Made by a program: the position numbers and the translations under genes. DNA of 64,000 nucleotides, taken from assembly GCF_027923705.1 (NCBI RefSeq), contig NZ_AP026442.1:930001-994000 (forward strand), written 5' to 3'. This document shows positions 1 to 6,849 of this stretch, piece by piece (within the stretch, counting starts at the first letter, position 1; each line of letters opens with the position of its first letter). Source of the DNA: Cellulomonas sp. NTE-D12. GTDB lineage: Bacteria > Actinomycetota > Actinomycetes > Actinomycetales > Cellulomonadaceae. The notes below the pieces were generated by a model. The model did no database searches. It worked only from the letters and a program-made list of their open reading frames with translations, and was not told the origin of the DNA.

Positions 1-1077
1 CAGGGTGCCGTCGCGCTCGACGGCCTGGGCGCGGACGCCGGCGGGAGCCGGGAGCAGGTCGTCCTCCCGGATGCCCGGGACGATGCGCGCGAGGCTCGCG
101 GCGAACGCCTTCTTCGACAGGGAGCGCAGCACCTCGCGGGCGCCCGGGACGACGTTGTGCGCCGCCATCCGCCACGTCCCCGGCCAGGACAAGGCGTCCA
201 CGAGGTCGCCCGGCACCACGTCCCGCCAGGTGTAGCCCTCCCGGGCGAGGGCGAGCACCGCGTTGGGTCCCGCATGCACGCCGCCGTCCACACCGCGCGT
301 CAGGTGGACGCCGAGGAAGGGGAAGCGGGGGTCCGGAACCGGGTAGATCAGGCCCTGGACCAGCGCGGCCGCCCGCGGCGCGAGGGCGAAGTACTCGCCG
401 CGGAACGGCACGATCCGTGCCGAGGGGTCCACCTCGCACGCCCGTGCCACGCGGTCCGCCTGCAGGCCGGCGCAGGACACCAGCCCGTCCGCCTGCAGGT
501 CCAGGCGGCCCGACCCGTCACCGTGAGCCGCACGCACCCGCACCCCGGCCGTGTCCTCCTGCGCCGCGACCAGCCCGGCGCCGAGGAGCACCTCGCCGCC
601 CGCGGCGCGCACCTCGTCGGCGAGAGCGCGGCAGACCCCGACGTAGTCGACGATCCCCGTCGGCTCGACCCGCAGCGCCTCGACGCACGCGACGTGCGGC
701 TCGAGCTCACGCGCCTGCGACGCGGTGACCAGCCGCGCGGCGACGCCGTTCGCAGCCCCTCGTTCCGCGAGCCTGTGCAGGCCGTCGACCTCGTCGTCCG
801 TCGACGCGACCACGAGCTTGCCCGTCACGCGGACGTCCACCCGGTGCCGGGTGGCGAAGTCCACCATGCTGCGGGACCCGGCGACCGCCATCGTCGCCTT
901 GAGGCTGCCCGGGGCGTAGTAGAGCCCGGAGTGGATGACGCCGGAGTTGCGGCCCGTCTGGTGGGTGGCGACCCGCCGCTCCTTGTCCAGCACGGTCACC
1001 CGGTGACCGTCCGCAGCCAGCCGTGCCGCGGTCGCCAGCCCGACGATCCCCGCGCCGACCACGACCACGTGTGCCAT
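1..1077 (-). CDS. lhgO: L-2-hydroxyglutarate oxidase-like FAD oxidoreductase (3' end outside window)
   Basis: Oxidises L-2-hydroxyglutarate to 2-oxoglutarate with FAD in the best known members of this DAO-superfamily group. The N-terminus reads MAHVVVVGAGIVGLATAARL, a Rossmann FAD-binding GxGxxG, followed by the family block THQTGRNSGVIHSGLYY at about residues 36-52. The visible 359 codons run off position 1, so the last ~40 residues of a ~400-residue protein are missing. ATG at 1077 is chosen because GAGGAG lies nine bases upstream; an in-frame ATG at 1086 sits directly on that Shine-Dalgarno and is less likely. The substrate is inferred from the family only; other 2-hydroxyacid or amino-acid oxidases of the same fold cannot be excluded. 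Confidence 0.85.
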   Translation of the reverse strand, partial: MAHVVVVGAGIVGLATAARLAADGHRVTVLDKERRVATHQTGRNSGVIHSGLYYAPGSLKATMAVAGSRSMVDFATRHRVDVRVTGKLVVASTDDEVDGLHRLAERGAANGVAARLVTASQARELEPHVACVEALRVEPTGIVDYVGVCRALADEVRAAGGEVLLGAGLVAAQEDTAGVRVRAAHGDGSGRLDLQADGLVSCAGLQADRVARACEVDPSARIVPFRGEYFALAPRAAALVQGLIYPVPDPRFPFLGVHLTRGVDGGVHAGPNAVLALAREGYTWRDVVPGDLVDALSWPGTWRMAAHNVVPGAREVLRSLSKKAFAASLARIVPGIREDDLLPAPAGVRAQAVERDGTL

Positions 1078-1166
1078 CTCGTCCATCTCCTCGGTGCACC
1101 GTGCCGATGCCGGTGTCGACGGCAGGATTCCACGGCCGGGGACCGGCGGCGGGGGCGCCGGCAGAG

Positions 1167-1213
1167 ATCACCCGGCGGTGCCGTGCCGCCGCACGGGTGA
1201 TGTGCCGGGTGAT
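1167..1213. promoter_or_regulatory. Three copies of an ATCACCCG half-site between divergent genes
   Basis: ATCACCCG at 1167-1174 is mirrored by CGGGTGAT at 1194-1201, and CGGGTGAT occurs again at 1206-1213. An inner GCGG/CCGC pairing could also make the first two arms a strong hairpin. Position between the divergent oxidase and glycosyltransferase fits an operator or a regulatory hairpin; no regulator gene is adjacent. Confidence 0.45.
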
Positions 1214-1250
1214 TACCGTCGCCCGTCCTGAATCGGGGCAGAAGGTGCAA

Positions 1251-1256
1251 TAGCCT
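1251..1256 (+). promoter_or_regulatory. Candidate -10 box TAGCCT for the glycan cassette
   Basis: TAGCCT fits the actinobacterial TANNNT -10 and lies 44 bases before the ATG at 1300. No good -35 is visible at 16-19 bases upstream. Confidence 0.35.
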
Positions 1257-1299
1257 CGACTGGCCGTCGGGTGGTGGCGTGCGGTGATGGGGGTGCGCG

Positions 1300-2175
1300 A
1301 TGGAGGGCTTGGGGGCTGACATCGGCGCCGTGGCGACCGTGCTGGTACCGGCGCACGACGAGGCCGCGGTGATCGGCCGGTGCCTCCGGGTGCTGCTCGA
1401 GGACGTGCCGCCCGGCCGGCTCAAGGTGCTGGTGGTGAGCAACGGCTCGTCCGACGGGACGGTCGCCGTGGCCCGGCGTGCCGCCGCGGAGCTCGGCCAC
1501 GCCGTCGAGGCCCTCGAGCTGGCGCAGGCCGGGAAGATCGGCGCGCTCCGCGCGGGTCTCGCGGCCGTCGAGGTGTGGCCGGTGATCGTCCTGGACGCCG
1601 ACTGCGAGCTGCCCGCGGCGACCGCCCAAGCGCTGGCCGATGCGCTGGCCACGGACGTCCCCACCGTCGCCTCGGCGCGCTTGACGGTGGCCGCGGGGGC
1701 CTCGTCGGGACTGGTCCGGCGGTTCTACCGGGTGTGGACGTCGCTGCCGTACGTGCGCGAGGGGATGGTCGGCTCCGGCGTCTTCGCCCTGAACGAGCCG
1801 GGCTGGCGACGCCTCGGCGACCTGCCCGACGTGACCAACGACGACGGGTGGGTGCGTCGGTCGTTCGCCCCGCACGAGCGCGTGCTGGTGCCGGAGCCGT
1901 TCGTCGCCCACGCGGCCCGGACCACCCGTGCACTGGTGTCGCGGCGGGCCCGCATCGTGAACGGCAACCGGGAGCTCGCGGTGCGGCTCGGCGCGGAGGA
2001 CGGCCCGACCAACGCCGGCGGCCTGCGCGGTTCGGTGCGGAGCGGTCAGGTCGGCCTGGTCGATGCCGCGGCGTTCCTGCTCGTCACGGGCGCCAGCAGG
2101 TGCGTCGCGGCCGTGCGGCGGGCGCGCGGCGACCGGCGCTGGGGCACGGACCTCACCTCTCGGGTCGCCGCATGA
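1300..2175 (+). CDS. Glycosyltransferase family 2
   Basis: GT-A-fold glycosyltransferase of 291 residues, expected to transfer a sugar from a nucleotide-sugar to a glycan or lipid acceptor. It opens with VATVLVPAHDEAAVIGRCL and SNGSSDGT, the nucleotide-binding front of GT2 enzymes, and has the metal-binding DADCE (DxD) near residue 90, then WVRRSF and a short hydrophobic tail near residues 250-265. Start ATG has GGGGG eight bases upstream. Its stop overlaps the next start as ATGA, so the three genes of this cassette are translationally coupled. The acceptor sugar cannot be read from sequence. An EPS, teichoic-type or cell-wall glycan role is inferred from the neighbours. Confidence 0.85.
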   Translation: MEGLGADIGAVATVLVPAHDEAAVIGRCLRVLLEDVPPGRLKVLVVSNGSSDGTVAVARRAAAELGHAVEALELAQAGKIGALRAGLAAVEVWPVIVLDADCELPAATAQALADALATDVPTVASARLTVAAGASSGLVRRFYRVWTSLPYVREGMVGSGVFALNEPGWRRLGDLPDVTNDDGWVRRSFAPHERVLVPEPFVAHAARTTRALVSRRARIVNGNRELAVRLGAEDGPTNAGGLRGSVRSGQVGLVDAAAFLLVTGASRCVAAVRRARGDRRWGTDLTSRVAA

Positions 2176-2774
2176 GCGCCGGGACGCGCGGCCCTGTCCC
2201 TGGGCACGGTCGCCGTGAGGGGTTGCTCGGGGCGCTGCGACGGGTCGCCGACCCCGGGCTGCTGGTGCACCTGGCCAAGGTCGCGCGGTTCTACTCCTAC
2301 GCGCACGTGCAGCCGCGGCGCCGGATCACGGCCGGCCCGGGGCTGCGGATGTCGCCCGTCGCGAGCCTGCGCAACGGCGAGCGCATCGTCCTCGGGAGCG
2401 ACGTGCACGTGGGCGAGCGGTGCTTCCTGTGGGCCGGGGACTCGACCGGGCGGATCGTGCTGGGCGACAAGGTGCTGCTCGCGCCCGAGGTGTTCATCAC
2501 GGCCAGCAACTACGGCCTGGCCCACGGGACGCCCGTGATGGACCAGCCGAAGCGCGAGGCCGACGTGGTGATCGGCTCCGACGTGTGGCTCGGCGCACGG
2601 GTGGTGGTGCTGCCCGGCGTGGCGATCGGCGACGGTGCCGTCGTCGGCGCCGCCTCGGTGGTGTCGCGCTCGTTGCCCGCCCACTGCATCGCGGTGGGCA
2701 GCCCGGCACGGGTGGTCGGCTGGCGGGACGGCTACGTGCCGACCGGCGACCCCGGGTCGGCGGTGGCACCGTGA
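2172..2774 (+). CDS. Hexapeptide-repeat acyltransferase (WcaF/LbH type)
   Basis: Left-handed beta-helix O-acetyltransferase of 200 residues, likely using acetyl-CoA to acetylate a sugar. Hexapeptide periodicity is visible from residue ~60 (RIVLGDKVLLAPEVFI) through VVIGSDVWLGARVVVLPGV and IGDGAVVGAASVV, with the usual exit IAVGSPARVVGWR near the C-terminus. The ATG at 2172 overlaps the stop of the upstream glycosyltransferase by four bases, and its own stop overlaps the GTG of the next one. This sandwich between two GT2 genes suggests it decorates the glycan they build. Substrate unknown. Confidence 0.85.
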   Translation: MSAGTRGPVPGHGRREGLLGALRRVADPGLLVHLAKVARFYSYAHVQPRRRITAGPGLRMSPVASLRNGERIVLGSDVHVGERCFLWAGDSTGRIVLGDKVLLAPEVFITASNYGLAHGTPVMDQPKREADVVIGSDVWLGARVVVLPGVAIGDGAVVGAASVVSRSLPAHCIAVGSPARVVGWRDGYVPTGDPGSAVAP

Positions 2775-3730
2775 CCGCCGTGCCCGAGGTGTCGGTGGTC
2801 GTCGTGTCGCACGACGGTGCCGAGTGGCTCGACCGCTGCCTGCAGGCTCTGACCGGCGACGGCCGGCCGTCGGTCAGCGTCGAGACCGTGGTGGTCGACA
2901 GCGGCTCCGGTGCCGAGACGCTCGCCCTGCTGGAACGCTGGGCTGACCGGGTCGACGTGCTGGTCGCGGGGGAGAACGTCGGGTTCGCCCGTGGCTGCAA
3001 CCTCGGGGTCGCACGGACGACCGGCCGGCGGGTGCTGCTGCTCAACCCCGACGCGGTCGTCCGTCCGGGGTGCGTCGACGCCCTGGTCCGGGCGCTCGAC
3101 GAGCACCCGGAAGCGGGACTGGTGGGCGGCCGGACCGTCCGGCCGGACGGCTCGGTCGACCCGAGCTCGTGCTGGGGACGTCCGACGCTGTGGAGCTGGT
3201 TCTGCTTCGCCACCGGTCTCAGCTCGGCGCTGCGTGGCTCGCGGCTGTTCGACCCCGAGTCGCTGGGGCACTGGCAGCGGGACACCCCTCGTCGGGTCGA
3301 CGTGGTCACCGGGTGCCTGCTCATCGCCGAGCGGACCACCTGGGACCTGCTGGGCGGCCTCGACGAGAGCTACTTCATGTACGGCGAGGACGCGGATCTG
3401 TCGCTGCGCGCCGCCGCCGCGGGGCTGCACCCCCGGATCACGCCCGACGCGGTGGCCCTGCACGCCGTCGGCGCGTCGTCCGGGGGCAACTCGTCGGCGA
3501 CCAAGATGCGGCTGCTGTTCACCGGCAAGGCGACGCTCGCCCTGCGGCGGTGGTCACCGGTGCGCGCGCGGCTCGGCATCGGTCTGCTGCGGGCCGGGGT
3601 GGCGCTGCGGGCGCTCGGCGAGCGGGTCCGGCGGACGCCGTCACCGCGATGGGTCCCGCTGGTCAGCGACCCGAGCTGGACGAAGGGGTGGCCGGAGCAG
3701 CGGCCAGCGCTCGCCGCACCTCGGTGGTGA
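2771..3730 (+). CDS. Glycosyltransferase family 2, rhamnosyltransferase-like
   Basis: GT2 protein of 319 residues. It resembles WbbL-type rhamnosyltransferases: VSVVVVSHDGAEWLDRCLQAL at the N-terminus, GENVGFARGCNLG, LLLNPDAVV in place of a plain DxD, and the acceptor/catalytic block SYFMYGEDADLSLR near residue 200. GTG at 2771 overlaps the previous stop (GTGA). The last 68 bases overlap the 3' end of the convergent GntR gene, an unusually long tail-to-tail overlap. It probably adds the next sugar in the glycan made by this cassette; the donor sugar is inferred only from family resemblance. Confidence 0.85.
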   Translation: MTAVPEVSVVVVSHDGAEWLDRCLQALTGDGRPSVSVETVVVDSGSGAETLALLERWADRVDVLVAGENVGFARGCNLGVARTTGRRVLLLNPDAVVRPGCVDALVRALDEHPEAGLVGGRTVRPDGSVDPSSCWGRPTLWSWFCFATGLSSALRGSRLFDPESLGHWQRDTPRRVDVVTGCLLIAERTTWDLLGGLDESYFMYGEDADLSLRAAAAGLHPRITPDAVALHAVGASSGGNSSATKMRLLFTGKATLALRRWSPVRARLGIGLLRAGVALRALGERVRRTPSPRWVPLVSDPSWTKGWPEQRPALAAPRW

Positions 3731-4379
3731 TCAGGCTCATCGCGGTCTCGGCCGCCTCGGCGTCACCGGCCCGGACGGCAGCGGCGACCGCCTCGTGGGC
3801 CGCCAGTGCCTCCTCCTCGGGGTGCGGCGGCATCAGGCCGTGCTCGGTGCGGCCGCGGAGCACCTCGGCCACCACGTCGGTCAGCGCGGCGAACATCTCG
3901 TTGCCCGAGGCGCGCAGCAGGCGCGCGTGGAACTCGATGTCGAGCTCCATGAACTCCGCGAGCCGACCCTCCTCGCCGAGGCGGCGCATCCGCGCGGTGA
4001 GCGCCACCAGCTCGTCGCCCTCCTGACGGCCGGCCGCGGCCGCGGCGCACGCGGCCGCGTGCGGCTCGACGGCGAGCCGGAGCTCGGTCAGGGAGCGCAG
4101 CTGGTCGGCGCGCTGGGGGCCGTCCAGCCGCCACCGGATCAGTCGCGGGTCGAAGACGTCCCACTCCTCGCGCGGGCGGACCACCAGGCCGACGCGCCGG
4201 CGTGAGGTGATCAGCCGCATCGACTCGAGCATGCGCATCGCCTCGCGCGCGACCGTCCGGGAGACGCCGAACCGCACGCAGATGCCGTCCAGCGTCAGCG
4301 CGGAGCCGACCGGGGTGATGCCGTCGACGATCTCGCGGCCGAGCGCGTCGAGCAGGCCGTCGTGCAGCACCGCGCCCAT
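3663..4379 (-). CDS. GntR-family (FadR subfamily) transcriptional regulator
   Basis: DNA-binding repressor or activator of 238 residues, probably sensing gluconate or a phosphorylated derivative. The winged helix covers residues ~5-70 (LTLDGICVRFGVSRTVAREAMRMLESMRLI) and an all-helical FCD ligand domain follows, with D/H metal-type positions in ELDIEFHARLLRASGN and AAHEAV. ATG at 4379 is preceded by GGAGGA nine bases upstream, so longer reading frames upstream are ignored. It diverges from gntK-gntP across a palindrome-rich 206-bp gap, the classic arrangement for a local regulator. The C-terminal 68 bases overlap the convergent glycosyltransferase. Confidence 0.88.
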   Translation of the reverse strand: MGAVLHDGLLDALGREIVDGITPVGSALTLDGICVRFGVSRTVAREAMRMLESMRLITSRRRVGLVVRPREEWDVFDPRLIRWRLDGPQRADQLRSLTELRLAVEPHAAACAAAAAGRQEGDELVALTARMRRLGEEGRLAEFMELDIEFHARLLRASGNEMFAALTDVVAEVLRGRTEHGLMPPHPEEEALAAHEAVAAAVRAGDAEAAETAMSLITTEVRRALAAAPATPSSSSGR

Positions 4380-4473
4380 CGCCCGTCGTCCTCCCCCCGG
4401 TCTGGCGAGGGTAGCGCCCTGCAAGGCGCGTGGGACGGGACCGGTGGCCGGCTGCGCGGAGCGCCTGCAGGAT

Positions 4474-4531
4474 GTGACGGGCGTCACGTCATTAAGTATG
4501 ACCTTTGGGTAGCCAAAGGTGTCACCTTTGG
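4474..4531. promoter_or_regulatory. Palindrome cluster, likely GntR operator/promoter for gntK-gntP
   Basis: Four elements lie side by side. GTGACG-GG-CGTCAC is a perfect palindrome at 4474-4487. GTCAT-N5-ATGAC spans 4488-4502. ACCTTTGG-GTAG-CCAAAGGT is perfect at 4501-4520. A further ACCTTTGG lies at 4524-4531. TGTGAC (4473-4478) and TATGAC (4497-4502), 18 bases apart, could serve as -35 and -10 reading toward gntK, so the ACCTTTGG sites would fall at the transcription start, a repressing position. Operator identity is inferred from location. Confidence 0.6.
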
Positions 4532-4585
4532 GGGACAGTGTTCGCCGTCGACGTCGACGGGTGACGACGAGGTCAGGAGCGGGCA

Positions 4586-5179
4586 GTGGAAGAGCGTCAG
4601 CACGTGGTCGTGATGGGCGTGGCAGGGTCCGGCAAGACGACGGTCGCGCACCTCCTCGGCGAGCGGCTCGGCTGGGTGGTCGCCGAGGCGGACGAGTTCC
4701 ACCCCGCGTCCAACGTCGCCAAGATGGCCGCCGGCCACCCCCTGACGGACGAGGACCGCTGGCCGTGGCTGGCGGCGATCGCCGCGTGGATCGGTGAGCA
4801 GGACGCGGCGGGCCGCTCGTCCGTCGTCACGTGCTCGGCCCTCAAGCGCGCCTATCGCGACGTGCTCGCCGCCGCGCCGGGACGGGTCCGGTTCCTGCAC
4901 CTCGCGGGCTCGCCGGAGCTGATCGGCGACCGGATGACGCACCGGACGGGCCACTTCATGCCGACCACGTTGCTGCCCTCGCAGTTCGCCACGCTCGAGC
5001 CGCTCGAGCCCGACGAGGACGGCGTGACCGTCCCGGTGTCCGTCTCGCCGAACTCCGTCGTCGACGCCGCGCTCGTCGCGCTCGGCCTGCACCCGTCCGG
5101 CGAGCACCCGTCCGGGGAGCAGCCCTCCGGCACACCCTCCGAATCCACCGCAGCACCAGAACAGACAAAGGAGTCTTGA
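4586..5179 (+). CDS. gntK: Gluconokinase
   Basis: Phosphorylates D-gluconate to 6-phosphogluconate with ATP, feeding the pentose phosphate pathway. P-loop GVAGSGKTT is at residues 11-19, then the GntK blocks EADEFHPASNVAKMAAGHPLTD, DRWPWL and CSALKRAYRD, and HFMPTTLLPSQFATLE, which is the gluconate-binding C-terminal signature. Length 197; the last ~25 residues are a low-complexity PSG-repeat tail not found in the core family. GTG start with AGGAG six bases upstream. The stop overlaps the ATG of gntP (TGATG), so kinase and permease are co-translated. Confidence 0.95.
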   Translation: MEERQHVVVMGVAGSGKTTVAHLLGERLGWVVAEADEFHPASNVAKMAAGHPLTDEDRWPWLAAIAAWIGEQDAAGRSSVVTCSALKRAYRDVLAAAPGRVRFLHLAGSPELIGDRMTHRTGHFMPTTLLPSQFATLEPLEPDEDGVTVPVSVSPNSVVDAALVALGLHPSGEHPSGEQPSGTPSESTAAPEQTKES

Positions 5180-6549
5180 TGTCGTCCCTGCTCCTCGCGG
5201 CGCCGACCACAACGGCCGGCACCCCGCAGCTCATCGTGGCAGCCGTCATCGGCATCGCCGCGATCATCCTGCTCATCGTGTGGCTGAAGCTGCACCCGTT
5301 CCTGTCGCTGACGGTGGGCGCCGGCCTGATGGCCGTCATCGCCGGCGTCCCGTACCTCAAGGCCTTCAACAGCTTCAGCACCGGGCTCGGCTCGACGGTG
5401 GCGAGCGTCGGCGTGCTGATCGCGCTGGGTGCCGCCATCGGCACGCTGCTGGTGCGCTCGGGCGGTGCCGACGAGATCGTCGACACGGTCCTGGCCAAGA
5501 CGCCGCTGCAGCGGCTGCCGTGGGCGCTGGCGCTGGTCGCCTTCATCATCGGCATCCCGCTGTTCTTCGAGGTCGGCGTGGTGCTGCTGATCCCCGTCGT
5601 GATGGTGGCCGCCCGCCGGGCCAAGGTGCCGCTGATCCTGCTCGGCATCCCCGCGCTGGCCGGCCTGTCCGCGCTGCACGGCCTGATCCCGCCGCACCCC
5701 GGGCCGCTGATCGCCATCGCGGCGCTCAAGGCGAACCTCGGCCTGACCCTGGGCCTCGGCCTGCTCGTCGCCCTGCCCACCGTCGCCATCTCCGGTCCGC
5801 TGCTGGCCCGCTACATGGCCCGCTGGGTCCCCATCGAGGCGCCGGCGCTGCTCGGCGAGGCCAGCCACGACCCCAACCAGCGCCGGCCGCGCTTCGGCGT
5901 CGCGCTCCTCGTCGTGCTGCTGCCCGTGGTCCTCATGCTGCTCGCGACGCTGGCCGAGACGATGGGCTTCGCCAAGTCGGGCATCGGGCAGGCGCTGACG
6001 TTCGTCGGCACCCCGCTGATCGCGCTGCTCATCACGACGCTGCTCGCGCTCGTGCTGCTCGGCACGGCCCTCGGCACCGGCCGCGACAAGGTGTCCGCGA
6101 TCGTCGGCTCCTCGTTCGGGCCGATCGCCGGGATCCTGCTCATCGTGGGTGCCGGTGGCGGCTTCAAGCAGACGCTGGTGGACACCGGGGTCGGCAACGT
6201 GATCGCGTCCGGCCTGGCGAAGTCGGCCCTGTCCCCGCTGCTGGCGGCGTGGCTGGTCGCGGTGCTGATCCGCATCGCCACCGGCTCGGCCACCGTGGCG
6301 ACCATCACGGCGTCCGGCATCGTCGCGCCGCTGGCGTCCGGTCTGCCGGCGACGCACGTCGCCCTGATGGTGCTGGCCGTCGGCGCGGGCTCGGTGTTCC
6401 TGTCCCACGTGAACGACGCCGGGTTCTGGCTGGTCAAGGAGTACTTCGGGATGACCGTGGGGCAGACCTTCAAGACGTGGGCGCTGATGGAGTGCGTCCT
6501 GTCGGTGGTCGCGCTCGCGTTCATCATGCTGCTGAGCCTGGTGGTCTAG
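5179..6549 (+). CDS. gntP: GntP-family gluconate:H+ symporter
   Basis: Inner-membrane gluconate permease of 456 residues with about 12-14 hydrophobic segments spread over the whole length. Family blocks include HPFLSLTVGAGLMAVIAG, ALGAAIGTLLVRSGGADEI, GIPLFFEVGVVLLIPVV, and the signature GLIPPHPGPLIAI near residue 170. The C-terminal half has GSATVATITASGIVAPL and SHVNDAGFWLVKEYF. AAAGGAG lies six bases before the ATG, and the gene is coupled to gntK by a 3-base overlap. A strong hairpin 46 bases after the stop closes the operon. Gluconate as substrate is supported by the linked kinase and GntR. Confidence 0.95.
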   Translation: MSSLLLAAPTTTAGTPQLIVAAVIGIAAIILLIVWLKLHPFLSLTVGAGLMAVIAGVPYLKAFNSFSTGLGSTVASVGVLIALGAAIGTLLVRSGGADEIVDTVLAKTPLQRLPWALALVAFIIGIPLFFEVGVVLLIPVVMVAARRAKVPLILLGIPALAGLSALHGLIPPHPGPLIAIAALKANLGLTLGLGLLVALPTVAISGPLLARYMARWVPIEAPALLGEASHDPNQRRPRFGVALLVVLLPVVLMLLATLAETMGFAKSGIGQALTFVGTPLIALLITTLLALVLLGTALGTGRDKVSAIVGSSFGPIAGILLIVGAGGGFKQTLVDTGVGNVIASGLAKSALSPLLAAWLVAVLIRIATGSATVATITASGIVAPLASGLPATHVALMVLAVGAGSVFLSHVNDAGFWLVKEYFGMTVGQTFKTWALMECVLSVVALAFIMLLSLVV

Positions 6550-6595
6550 CGCGGCGACCTCTGCCCGGCAGCCCCGGGCGCAGGCAGGAGTGTTA

Positions 6596-6634
6596 CGTGG
6601 TGCCCCGGACCAGGTCTCGGTCCGGGGCACCACG
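6596..6634 (+). terminator. Strong hairpin terminator after gntP
   Basis: A perfect 16-bp stem (arms 6596-6611 and 6619-6634) with a 7-base loop. No U-tract follows, as is common for hairpins in high-GC actinobacteria. Confidence 0.75.
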
Positions 6635-6668
6635 CCGTCCGGGCCCCATGTCGTCCCCACGTCGTGCG

Positions 6669-6688
6669 GACCCCGGGGCGTCGGGGTC
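6669..6688. other. Small hairpin in the gntP-mfd gap
   Basis: Perfect 7-bp inverted repeat GACCCCG/CGGGGTC with a 6-base loop. It lies in the 300-base gap 6550-6849, which otherwise holds only the gntP terminator and the mfd promoter region. Function unknown. Confidence 0.3.
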
Positions 6689-6729
6689 GCGATGCCGCCG
6701 CGCGCCGGGGGCATGTCGGTGATGCTTCG

Positions 6730-6735
6730 TAGACT
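6730..6735 (+). promoter_or_regulatory. Candidate -10 TAGACT upstream of mfd
   Basis: TAGACT matches TANNNT; predicted transcription would begin near 6742, giving a leader of about 108 bases before the ATG at 6850. Confidence 0.4.
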
Positions 6736-6849
6736 TGTCCCATCCCCGGGTCCGGCAACGGATCCGGCCTGTCGTGCTGCCCGCGTCCGGGTGGCGCGGT
6801 GCCGATCGCCCGGCCTGCGAACCGGGTGCCGTCCCGCTGCGGAGGACCG

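Noticed and set aside
157..1200. Plus-strand open frame over the FAD oxidoreductase
   Set aside because: The minus strand carries a textbook FAD-binding start; the plus translation is Arg/Pro/His-rich without motifs.
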